Shown piece by piece: positions 52,814-61,965 of a stretch of DNA of 64,000 bases. The DNA comes from Pedobacter nutrimenti (GTDB lineage: Bacteria; Bacteroidota; Bacteroidia; Sphingobacteriales; Sphingobacteriaceae): positions 496,001 to 560,000 of the forward strand of contig NZ_QKLU01000004.1 in assembly GCF_003208655.1 (NCBI RefSeq), in the 5' to 3' direction. The first letter of the stretch is position 1; the number at the start of each line of letters is the position of its first letter. The translations under genes and the position numbers were made by a program. The notes under the pieces are model-generated. The model did not search any database. It was not told where the DNA came from and was given only the letters and a program-made list of their open reading frames with translations.

Positions 52814-55800
52814 TTATTTTTTTTGGTCTTGCTCTTTAATTTTGTCAACCGATTTATCCGTTTGTGATTTCACCTTTGATTCTACAAATCCCATAAATTG
52901 CTTCGTTGCTTGTTTTATTTCAGTCGAAAGCCCCGGCAAAGGTGCCGGTAATAACTGATCTACTGCTTTTCCACCTAAAGCACCAATGGCACCATAAGTA
53001 ACCTCATTAGCCAAAGTAGCCACGGCATTTTTATTACTCCCTGCAACGGCTTCAACAGCTACTTCTAAACCGGCCCCTATTAGTGAAGTAACTTTACCTG
53101 TACCTGAAACAGCAAGCCCAGGACTTGCACCAACCCCTGCAACCGCAGCTCCAACAACAGTCATACCTGCACCTACCGCTGCTGTTTTATCGCCTACTTC
53201 TTGCATATTTTTTGCGGCTTTTAATAGTTCTGTCTTATTCTCCGCAGTCCATTTTTTTATTGACTGCCCAGTTTTGCTAACAGTTGCCGCTACTTGATTA
53301 TAGGCCCTTTTTGTTGAGGCAACAGCTTTATTGTACGTTGACCGAACATTATTAACAGCTTTATTATAGGCATGTTCCAATCTTGTAAACGGATTATATG
53401 CCGCTGGCCAAGGCCACATTCCATCTGGATCCACAAACCTAAGTGGGTCGTTGAAAGCATAAACATAGGGTGACCACTTTCTTCCCAGCTCAGCTTTCGG
53501 GTCCACCACATTCCATCTGCCTATCTCCGGATCGTAAAACCTCGCGCCATAATCCAGTTGTCTCAGCTCCTCTTGCAATTCCTTGCCATTATAAAGATAT
53601 TTGTTTACTCCCCCATCCGCAAATCTTTTTCCAAATGGATAATAATCATCCGATTGAATACGTGTTAATATTCCTGTTTCCGGATGTTTATTGAAAGTAT
53701 AACGCACATTACCCAAATGATCTGTTAAGTTATACTCAAAACTGTAATCATCACCTATTCTTCTGGCAATCCCCTCCTCAGTATGAATAATGTCTATTGC
53801 AGCACCATTATATTCTATTCCGTCGATATAATCTCTCGTGATACCATTGCTCACTTTTCTAAGCTTAGTTCCCGCAGCATCGTAAATATAGGTCATACTT
53901 AAGCCGATTCTATTTACTGTAGAAGGCAGGTTGAGCTTATTATACACAATACTTACTCCATTACGTCCATCGGTAGTAGCATTTCCATTCTCGTCATAAA
54001 TATAAGGAGCGGTTGCCAGACCTCCTGAAATCTGGTTTAACCGGTTACCAGAATAATTATAAGTTCCTAAAGCTCCGTTCCTGTTTAAACTCAAAATATT
54101 TCCCATTACATCATATGTCAATACTTCATTTTTTCCGTTAGCTACCAAACCGGATCCTATGCCCGACAGCAATCTGTTCATTGGATCGTAACTGTAAGCG
54201 AAACCATTGTCAAGCGCTATTCCCGCTCCCCATCTTTGCGCAGTAATGTTACCATTATACTGCGGGTTAGTATTGCTTAAGGTATCGTACTCCAGTTTAA
54301 AGCTAAACTGATCGGAATTATTGCTCTTTAACCAGCCCCTTGAATTATAAGCATATGTGCTATTTTGAAGAAAAGTTATGCCATCGGTACTGTGCAGGGA
54401 TTTTTTCATTAACTGTCCAACTTCATTGTAATCCAATTTACTCAACGCAATTTCTGTCTTTCCATTGATTGATTCAAAACTTGCCTTCTTGCGGCCCATA
54501 TGGTCATATTCATGACGGGTAGCAATGGTGGTCAGTACAGTACCTGCATGATGATTCCTGTTACTTGCAATCATTTCCCCTGCAAAGTTGTAGGTATTCT
54601 CTATTTCATCATAGTTATCAGGATTTATTACACCAGCTTTGTAATGCTGTTTATAAACTTTAACCTCCCTGGCTTCTTCATCATAATAGTTCACTGTCCA
54701 TAGTTCATCAGTACTGCCTAATACCTTTATCCGGCTCGCCGTTTGGAGACCTGTCAATTGATTGGTATAGTTTAAGCTTTGATTGTTCGGCAGACCAGGA
54801 ATGGCATAATTATCATAATAGTTCACCGTTAGTTGTTCTGTATTATTAGTAGGAAAAGCCAAATTACTATAATCTGCGCCCTGTGGGCGATCTTCCCAAA
54901 AAACCGTCTGTGTATCCAAAACTCCCTGTAAAGCGCCTCTGCCAGTAGCATCGGTGTAAAGTCCAGTCGCAATTACCCTGCCCATTGCGTCATATTTACT
55001 ATATGCCCACTGGCCACTTACATATTGTTTTGCATCCTGGCTAAGTACCACCTGATCCAGTGTATTGTAGACCATAGACTCCCAGCCTCTTCCTGGAATT
55101 TTCTTTTCAATCATCCGTTTACGTCCATCATAATGATAACCATAAATAAACTGATCAAATAAGACATCGTTTTCCGTAAAACTGCTAATCGTACCTGAAG
55201 GTTTATCCGTTCCTTCATTCACTGCTGGAGGTAACACATAACGCAAATCCCCGAGGTCATCATAGATATAATAAGTAGAAAGGCTTTTGACATCTGTTTC
55301 CCATTGTCTTTTAAGTACCACACGCTCATCAAAATCTTTAAATTCCTCTATTATTCCTGTTTTCCCCGAAACCCAATTCTCATCTTTGGTAATTGTTTTA
55401 TACAGCTTAGCCCTCGGATAAACACTTGAGCTGGCCCCATTACTATTGATTGTCCAAAGTTTAACCTCATCAGCAGCATTGGTTCCATAGTCGGTCACCA
55501 CTGTTCGGCCAATACCCGCACTCCGGCTACCTGCAGGCTGCCAAACCGCTCCCGGAGCTCCTTGCTGCTCTATTCTGTTTAAAGGGGAAGCCTCGAATTT
55601 TGTTTCAGCAAAAGCAGCTCCTGGAATAGGAGAAATTCCTGTTACAGGTGAGTTATAGAAACTGGCCTGGGCTGCGAGTGCATCCGTCCGGTAAATACCA
55701 TTATTTCCAGCCACCGTATATGGTAAATATTTTCGATTTTCTCGTCCATATACATCATAAACAATAGGCTGTACTACATCTTTAAAACTTGGACTGCCCT

Positions 55801-56206
55801 GTACTGTAACCGTCTGCAAAGGACGGCCTAATCCATCAAAGTATTGTATGGTTTGATTGGCATCACAAATACTAAAGACCCCATTTGCCTCAGTTTCTGT
55901 AAAAACATTAGGTATTTTAAAAACTTTAGTGCTAATATAATTCTGGTCAGAGCTTGATGTTCCAGCCAAGGTAGAAACACAATTCTTAAAACTCATCCCT
56001 CCCACATAAATTCGAACTGTTTTCCCAGCAGGGATATAAAACCCATCTTTTAACGTAATACTGCCGGGTGAGCTAATTTCTGTTTCATTGTTATAGGCTG
56101 TTAAAATCTTGTGCTCCTGAGCATTTAGCACCAAACAACTAAAAACTGATATACTTATGATCAAAGCAAATTGAACCCTATATTTTATTTTGATAATTCT
56201 TTTCAT
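52814..56206 (-). CDS. Rhs-repeat protein with variable C-terminal tail
   Basis: A 1130-residue exported protein (signal about 1-29). The N-terminal part (about 60-300) resembles DUF6443 of Bacteroidota Rhs proteins, followed by YD/Rhs repeats (YDYDAMGRV-, YDPMNRLLSG-type) up to the Rhs core YDYGARFYDPEIGRWNVVDPKAELG and DPDG near residue 929. The remaining 201 residues are a tail unlike the core: YNKAV-type repeats (NKAVNNVRSTYNKAVAS) and hydrophobic Gly/Ala segments (AAVGAGMTVVGAAVAGVGAS, LIGAGLEVAVEAVAG). The tail may be a membrane-acting toxin. Two small membrane genes follow. Confidence 0.85.
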   Translation of the reverse strand: MKRIIKIKYRVQFALIISISVFSCLVLNAQEHKILTAYNNETEISSPGSITLKDGFYIPAGKTVRIYVGGMSFKNCVSTLAGTSSSDQNYISTKVFKIPNVFTETEANGVFSICDANQTIQYFDGLGRPLQTVTVQGSPSFKDVVQPIVYDVYGRENRKYLPYTVAGNNGIYRTDALAAQASFYNSPVTGISPIPGAAFAETKFEASPLNRIEQQGAPGAVWQPAGSRSAGIGRTVVTDYGTNAADEVKLWTINSNGASSSVYPRAKLYKTITKDENWVSGKTGIIEEFKDFDERVVLKRQWETDVKSLSTYYIYDDLGDLRYVLPPAVNEGTDKPSGTISSFTENDVLFDQFIYGYHYDGRKRMIEKKIPGRGWESMVYNTLDQVVLSQDAKQYVSGQWAYSKYDAMGRVIATGLYTDATGRGALQGVLDTQTVFWEDRPQGADYSNLAFPTNNTEQLTVNYYDNYAIPGLPNNQSLNYTNQLTGLQTASRIKVLGSTDELWTVNYYDEEAREVKVYKQHYKAGVINPDNYDEIENTYNFAGEMIASNRNHHAGTVLTTIATRHEYDHMGRKKASFESINGKTEIALSKLDYNEVGQLMKKSLHSTDGITFLQNSTYAYNSRGWLKSNNSDQFSFKLEYDTLSNTNPQYNGNITAQRWGAGIALDNGFAYSYDPMNRLLSGIGSGLVANGKNEVLTYDVMGNILSLNRNGALGTYNYSGNRLNQISGGLATAPYIYDENGNATTDGRNGVSIVYNKLNLPSTVNRIGLSMTYIYDAAGTKLRKVSNGITRDYIDGIEYNGAAIDIIHTEEGIARRIGDDYSFEYNLTDHLGNVRYTFNKHPETGILTRIQSDDYYPFGKRFADGGVNKYLYNGKELQEELRQLDYGARFYDPEIGRWNVVDPKAELGRKWSPYVYAFNDPLRFVDPDGMWPWPAAYNPFTRLEHAYNKAVNNVRSTYNKAVASTKRAYNQVAATVSKTGQSIKKWTAENKTELLKAAKNMQEVGDKTAAVGAGMTVVGAAVAGVGASPGLAVSGTGKVTSLIGAGLEVAVEAVAGSNKNAVATLANEVTYGAIGALGGKAVDQLLPAPLPGLSTEIKQATKQFMGFVESKVKSQTDKSVDKIKEQDQKK

Positions 56207-56217
56207 AAGGAGCGCAT

Positions 56218-59200
56218 TTATGGTTTATAGTGATAATCATAATTCTTTACAGCATTACGTTTCTGATCTTTTATAAATTTTAGTCGCTGAAACTGGTCAA
56301 ATTCGTAATAGGTCGTCTGACCTTTAGGGTCAGTTTTGCTGGTCATACCAACCAGCGGACTAAAGGTGTAAGTTGTCATTTGAGCATTCGATGGACAAAT
56401 TCTGATGTCATCGTACGCATCCCCCCCACTGAGGCTGTAAACACTTCCTGTATAAGGTGAGGCATCATGTAATTTCCATACCCCACCGGAACGGTACCAG
56501 TAACTGATCACATAATTCCGCGAATTTGGTATATTCCAATTCACTGTATAATTACCTAAATGATAACGGAATCCTGTATGGGCGGGAGCATTGGCAGTAC
56601 CCAGCATTTCAGAAGAAGAGTTATCTTCTTCAAAACCTTCGTAGAAAATTTCATTTGCACTGGCATTCTTACCCTCTGCAACAACATATTCATTATGGTA
56701 TCCCCATTTATACGAATTGGGAGGACCACTGACCCGTTTATAGGTTAGCAAGTTCCCATGACTATCATATTGATCATAGACAATCTCGACAATTGGTGAA
56801 GATGTCCCGTAAGATGTTTCTACTATAGACGGTTGATAAATATTGTTCCCAAAATCTTTATAACTCGTCAGGCGCCTGGCCACCTGCACATTATCACTTT
56901 GATTGATAAATTTCTCTTCGATAACAGGAGAAATAATATTTGCATTTTGCATCGCTGAATAAACAGGTAATCCGCTACTGAGCATCTCATTTACGTATTT
57001 TTTTTCTGTTTTCATTGTTTTATCCCGGCTATCAACTTTTTCTATTACCGTAGGATAATTATGGGCGGTGCTGTTATAAGTATAGTTTAATGTTGTCGAG
57101 ACAGAATCTGAACTAAGGTTGTCATAGGCAGTTTCTTTTGTTTCCCTTAAAAGAAACCGACCAGAAATGTTCAAAAACTTTTGTACTTCGAACTGTGCGG
57201 GAATAAGTACCTGAAGCATTAATTCGGGTTGTACATAACTGATTTTCATGCTGGGAATAATTTCCTGTCCCTCTGCAACTTCCTGATAGACATTTTTCTG
57301 TTTGAAAACATTTTTGTAAAGACCACCAATCAGTTTTTGATCGGTTTTTTCAACAAGTGAACCCTTAGAGCCTTCCAATCCTCCTACATAATATTTATAA
57401 ATTGTTCTACCGTTTGCCCCATTTTCATCACTCGTTTCTGTGACCTGCTGATAACCTAAAGTATTGTCAAGAGCAGAGCCAAGCGACTGTGAAGACGAAG
57501 CCGAAAGGACATTGTAACCACAGCTACCTTCTAAAACCGGCCCTCCGGAATGTACAACAACCCTAGGTGTACTGTAAAAACTATAAAACATCTTACTGTC
57601 ATATGCACTTCCCGGCAATACAATATTGCTCCCTGTTTGGCTATTTACCCAGCTGTAATCGTAGTATTTACTCCCGGTAAGTTCTGCATTGTTATAAGTT
57701 TTTATATTTTTCACCCTCAGTCCTCCATATAAAATTTTATTGTAAGCGTTTACATTGGTGACTGGCTTTTTCCATTCAAAGGATATATACCCTCTATCAT
57801 CAGTATTACTTGATCCAATAGATAACCGATAGGTTTGACCTAACAACAAATTCGAAAAACTTGTTTCAGTACCTGTTCCGGATACCGATTTGATTACTGT
57901 GTTTAAACCCGGGCCACCCAAAATAGTTCCAAACATGTAGTCGTCGCTATTGATTGTTGCAAGACCCCAGCTCAATTTAAATTCAGCAGAGCCATAGGGT
58001 AGAAAGAAATCAACAGTACCATTTGAAACATCAGATAAGATTGCAGATTCTGTCACATAGGTCGTTTCCTCCTCGGTAACATATTGCTGATGTGGTTCAA
58101 ATTCAAAGACAGTTTTTCCTCCGGTGGGATACTTAATACTCTTTAGAGTATAAGACTTCATATATTCAAAGTCAGGGTTTCTGTCAGCACCTGATATCTT
58201 ACCTAATATAGGAATAGGAGGAATAAAAGTATTTATAGGCATTTTTCCATTAGAAAACCCCCAATAATCTTGTGAAAAAGATAGGCGTTCCGGCATTGGA
58301 TGCTGCTCATCATATAAGAATTCATATGGTGGCCGATCATCTTCCTTCACAGAGAGCAATTTAAGCCTGAGATTGGTATCCGAACCAAAATAACTATAGG
58401 CTAAATCCCAACTCTTTATGTTTATCCCATTACTTTTAACATAAATATGGTTCAGATAATTACCCTGGTCAATATTATTAAACTTTAAATCCAGTCTTTT
58501 GGTCGTCGAATAAGAAAACTCTATAGTGTTGGGGTTTCCAGAGGACCGTATTCTTTTGATTCTTTGTCCAAAAAATTCCTGAATATTGTTGCATGTTCTG
58601 TTTTGTGCAATTAATTCAGGGCAATCAGACAATCCCGGTTTCTCGTACCTCACTTCCGTATAACTTTTCACGATCTTATAGCTATATCCCTCGTACTCAA
58701 AATCAACCTGATTGTTATTTGGACTTATGATTTTAGTCAGATAATAAGCTGTGATCGTTTCATCCGGATATTCGTTGGCGCCTGGTATACCAACCGAACA
58801 TACAGGTGTATTTTTGGTGGTTTCTAACAGGGTAAAGAAATATTTGAATCCATTGTCATCAGTTATAATTATTGGAGGACCATTTTCATCCATACTTACT
58901 TTGATATTGGGATTTGCAGGAAAAAAGCAAGCTTTTCCACTGTGGTTAACCATAAATTTCCCCGAAGAACTGAGAAAATTATAATAGTAAGCATCCCGTT
59001 CCAGATCCTTCCCTTCATCGACCAGAATCCTTCCTGTTTGATAATCTGCGGCATTAGTGTGCGGATCAAAATTAGGGCCCGGAAACTGCATATTGTTTGT
59101 ACCGTCTGCACCACCATGTTGTGTTCTGGTGATTATCCCACCGGCATTTAACGTCCAGCCTAACCCAACATTTGTAGCAATATCATCCACCCTGATGCCT

Positions 59201-59445
59201 CCAGCATTGTAGCTGAGTTTTATGGGCACTGAAATATCTCCGGCCTTAAAGGTGTAAATAGGAATAGAGATGTCTGGAACACCAGAAAACAAGGAAACTG
59301 GATTATCTCCATATTTCCCAAGTGCTGTAGCTTCCGGAGATCCGGTAACCGGGCTTTTAAGGTCGGCCTTACTGAATAACCGTTGACCATGGGCAGATAT
59401 GGTGACCAACAAGCCCAATAGTAATAAATAGATTGATTTATACAT
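56218..59445 (-). CDS. large exported Rhs-partner protein
   Basis: A 1075-residue exported protein (signal LLLLGLLVTISAHG). The N-terminal part shows the Bacteroidota pattern PEATALGKYGDNPVSLFSGVPDISIPIYTFKAGDISVPIKLSYNAGG (in part), and it ends in a YD-repeat stretch (TDPKGQTTYYEFDQFQRLKFI). In related operons this type precedes an Rhs gene; the pair probably forms one large surface complex. It lies 11 bp upstream of the Rhs gene and 11 bp after the preceding gene. Confidence 0.8.
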   Translation of the reverse strand: MYKSIYLLLLGLLVTISAHGQRLFSKADLKSPVTGSPEATALGKYGDNPVSLFSGVPDISIPIYTFKAGDISVPIKLSYNAGGIRVDDIATNVGLGWTLNAGGIITRTQHGGADGTNNMQFPGPNFDPHTNAADYQTGRILVDEGKDLERDAYYYNFLSSSGKFMVNHSGKACFFPANPNIKVSMDENGPPIIITDDNGFKYFFTLLETTKNTPVCSVGIPGANEYPDETITAYYLTKIISPNNNQVDFEYEGYSYKIVKSYTEVRYEKPGLSDCPELIAQNRTCNNIQEFFGQRIKRIRSSGNPNTIEFSYSTTKRLDLKFNNIDQGNYLNHIYVKSNGINIKSWDLAYSYFGSDTNLRLKLLSVKEDDRPPYEFLYDEQHPMPERLSFSQDYWGFSNGKMPINTFIPPIPILGKISGADRNPDFEYMKSYTLKSIKYPTGGKTVFEFEPHQQYVTEEETTYVTESAILSDVSNGTVDFFLPYGSAEFKLSWGLATINSDDYMFGTILGGPGLNTVIKSVSGTGTETSFSNLLLGQTYRLSIGSSNTDDRGYISFEWKKPVTNVNAYNKILYGGLRVKNIKTYNNAELTGSKYYDYSWVNSQTGSNIVLPGSAYDSKMFYSFYSTPRVVVHSGGPVLEGSCGYNVLSASSSQSLGSALDNTLGYQQVTETSDENGANGRTIYKYYVGGLEGSKGSLVEKTDQKLIGGLYKNVFKQKNVYQEVAEGQEIIPSMKISYVQPELMLQVLIPAQFEVQKFLNISGRFLLRETKETAYDNLSSDSVSTTLNYTYNSTAHNYPTVIEKVDSRDKTMKTEKKYVNEMLSSGLPVYSAMQNANIISPVIEEKFINQSDNVQVARRLTSYKDFGNNIYQPSIVETSYGTSSPIVEIVYDQYDSHGNLLTYKRVSGPPNSYKWGYHNEYVVAEGKNASANEIFYEGFEEDNSSSEMLGTANAPAHTGFRYHLGNYTVNWNIPNSRNYVISYWYRSGGVWKLHDASPYTGSVYSLSGGDAYDDIRICPSNAQMTTYTFSPLVGMTSKTDPKGQTTYYEFDQFQRLKFIKDQKRNAVKNYDYHYKP

Positions 59446-59456
59446 AAAACAGGATT

Positions 59457-60371
59457 TTAGTTGACTTTATTCTTGATTTTTTTTCTCTGTTGAAGGACAC
59501 TGATCTCTTTCTTAATTTCAATCAAATACAAAGTCATCTCTTCAATTTTCCTGAGAAGCTTTGCATTCATTTCTCCTAAATCAATTCCATTATTTTTCAC
59601 CTCTTCCGCAGAAGGAATTCCAGGCAAATACCCTTTTTCCAGTATGTGTTTTTCGGTTTCTTTTAAAGATGGAAGGTTATAGTCCTTTGTAAAAACATAG
59701 TCCGGCCAGTTTGCCGTTTCGACTTTGATTTCCTGGGCCCTGACTTTCCCGTTGACAGCGAGTTTATAGTCTTTAGGATCTGTAGTTCCCATGCCTACAT
59801 TACCATCCCGCCCGATGGAGAACACCTGATTGCCAGGCGTATTTCCAACCAAAAACAATTTATTAACATCAAACTCTGTAACAGAATAATCTGAGGGTAC
59901 ACTTCCGGAAGACCAGTTAATTAATTGCCAGTCAACATTTCCAAGAGCATTTAAAACGTAAGCACTGAATGTTTTTCCATCATGATTGCGCGGATCAACA
60001 AATACCTCCAGATAAGCATCAGCATACGGAGTAGATGTTAATAGTCTTATCTTCCGAAAAACCGGTTCATTGTAGCAACTATGGCTCATCAATGTAAATG
60101 ATGAGCCATATAGATTATTATAACTAATTCCTATCTGAAACCTTAGAGTAGAATGATTTGCATCTTCTCTTAATTCGAAAGTGGCATTCGCTCTGGAAGC
60201 ACTTCCAGGAACAGTTGCAATTCTGTACCAACCTGCTGGTCTTTCCGCAAATGACCAGACAGGTATACTGGTCACATTAATTAATTGTTTACCATTAAAT
60301 ACGGGGGTATTCTGAGCAAGGCACAAAATAGCTTGCAACAAAAACAGAAGACTTAACAATACCTTTTTCAT
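59457..60371 (-). CDS. tail-fibre-like exported protein with C-terminal coiled coil
   Basis: A 304-residue exported protein (signal LLSLLFLLQAILCLAQ). The C-terminal part has the pattern NVGMGTTDPKDYKLAVNGKVRAQEIKV and then EKHILEKGYLPGIPSAEEV, as in many Bacteroidota tail-fibre-like proteins, and ends in a coiled coil (MNAKLLRKIEEMTLYLIEIKKEI). It is the first gene of the Rhs operon; a 12-bp inverted repeat lies directly before its start codon. Confidence 0.75.
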   Translation of the reverse strand: MKKVLLSLLFLLQAILCLAQNTPVFNGKQLINVTSIPVWSFAERPAGWYRIATVPGSASRANATFELREDANHSTLRFQIGISYNNLYGSSFTLMSHSCYNEPVFRKIRLLTSTPYADAYLEVFVDPRNHDGKTFSAYVLNALGNVDWQLINWSSGSVPSDYSVTEFDVNKLFLVGNTPGNQVFSIGRDGNVGMGTTDPKDYKLAVNGKVRAQEIKVETANWPDYVFTKDYNLPSLKETEKHILEKGYLPGIPSAEEVKNNGIDLGEMNAKLLRKIEEMTLYLIEIKKEISVLQQRKKIKNKVN

Positions 60372-60375
60372 TTGC

Positions 60376-60402
60376 TATAGATTAGTATGATACTAATCTA
60401 TA
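60376..60402 (-). promoter_or_regulatory. perfect palindrome at the start codon of the Rhs operon
   Basis: TATAGATTAGTA - TGA - TACTAATCTATA: 12-bp perfect inverted repeat, 3-base spacer, 4 bp from the ATG of the first gene. It may be a repressor operator or an RNA hairpin that hides the start codon. The flanking 60403-60637 region is AT-rich and holds no gene. Confidence 0.5.
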
Positions 60403-60637
60403 ACCCTTCAGTGCGGCCAAACTGCACTGGACATTTTTGTTAAAAAAAGTTTTCCACACTCACAACAAAAAACACAACAATTTAAATATCAAATATTTAA
60501 AAACAAAAATATTAAGAAAATCTTATCCCATATACCCGAAAACTTGTCAAAACTGAAAGTCTTGAATTTTTAGCCCCTCTTGTTTTACGTCAGATTTTAT
60601 TTACAGTGTACCAACGTCCCAAAGTTTTAATAAGTTA

Positions 60638-61882
60638 CTACAAAACCCCAGCCCACCAGGCCATAAACTCCCGGGTGCGGCCCTGGCTGACAAACACCGA
60701 TCTACCTGCAGGTATTTTTAGCAGAATCTCTTTTCTATGGGAAAAAGCTGTTTTTAGCTGTACGATGTTTTCCCTACAAACGATATCACTTCTGTTGACC
60801 AAAAAATAATCCTGTTTGCAAAGCAGTTTGTAGGTTTCTTCGTTGCGGTAAATGTATTTTAAAAAGTCGTTCCTTACATCCTGATCACGCATGGCATTTA
60901 TTTGTGCATCAGCTTCTGCTGCCGAAACCGTTCCGGCTTTTTGCCCGGCCAAAATTTCCACGACTGGCGACAATGCTTTAAATGGAAATTTGGGGTTTAA
61001 AGCGCGGTCGTAAAAGCCATTACGGAACAACATTTTTTCTACGTCAATGTAATCGCTGCTGCCTATGGATTTAAGGTAGCCCAGATCTGGTTTTGCGGTA
61101 AAACTAAAGTTGGTATTAAAGCTTAACTCAAAGGGCTCATTAAAACGCCCTTTTTTTGTGGTAATCACAATGACACCATTGCCCGCTCTGGTTCCCCAAA
61201 TGGAAGCCGCAGCAGCATCTTTTAATAAGGTGATACTTTGTACATCATTGGGATTTATGTTGTTCGGATCGCCATCGTAAGGAAAATTATCGAGCACAAT
61301 CAGCGGGGGCTGGTCTCCGTTGAGCCCGCTTTTTCCACGGATCATCAGCCCCTGGTAAGGTGTTCTTCTGAGCGTACTGTTGTTTTTTAAAAATAAGGTC
61401 CCCGTGCTTACCCCGTCCAGCCTCGAGAATACGTCAGATCCGGTGCTTCTGTTAAAAAGCCCGTTGTCTATGACTTCAAAGGAGCCGGTTGCCCTTTCTT
61501 TGGGGATGTTCTGGTAACCGGTACTGACTACTTCTATTTCTTTAAGCTGCTGGTCCTGGGGTTCCAGGGCAATCACCAGGGGTTCTTTTAAGGGGACAGT
61601 TATATTTAGTTTTTTGATGGTATGGGTTAGGTAGGAAACGGTTAAAATATGTTTTCCTTTATTTAGGGACAGATGGAATTCCCCGCCATTGTCGGTGATT
61701 ACAGTTTGGCTGGCAGTTTTTACTGTAGCAGAACCAAGCGGGCCGCCATTGTAGGCCGAAATGACTTTACCGGTAATGGTGGTTACGGTTTGTGGTGGTT
61801 TAGGTTGGTCTGGTCGCTGGGCTTTGAGGCTTAAGTTTAGGCAAAGCGCGGCCATTACGATGATTTTTATCGTTTTAAACAT
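60638..61882 (-). pseudogene. SusC/RagA-like gene truncated before the barrel
   Basis: 414 residues instead of the usual 1000 or so. Present are a signal peptide, a carboxypeptidase-like domain (TITGKVISAYNGGPLGSATV), the TonB-box-like segment EIEVVSTGYQNIPKERATGSFEVI, and a full plug (GLNGDQPPLIVLDNFPYDGDPNNINPNDVQSITLLKDAAAASIWGTRAGNGVIVITTKKG, in part). After about residue 350, where the barrel should begin, a 60-residue tail of unrelated composition ends the frame. No SusD gene follows. It may be a remnant or a plug-only protein. Confidence 0.65.
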
Positions 61883-61937
61883 GGGCTATATGTTGGTTTA
61901 GTTAGTTAATAAAAAGGTCTTTTTATGTAAAGCAGAA

Positions 61938-61965
61938 CGGTAGGTGTAAGCGCTTACACTTACCG
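61938..61965. promoter_or_regulatory. 28-bp near-perfect palindrome, LacI-type operator
   Basis: CGGTAGGTGTAAGC/GCTTACACTTACCG: symmetric in all but one base pair, with the perfect core GTGTAAGCGCTTACAC. The core TGTAAGCGCTTACA has the central CG of LacI/GalR operators. It lies 56 bp upstream of the truncated SusC-like gene. Confidence 0.5.

Noticed and set aside
60606..60809. Plus-strand 67-codon frame opposite the truncated SusC-like gene
   Set aside because: It overlaps the minus-strand gene antisense and has no independent signal; a shadow of the coding frame.
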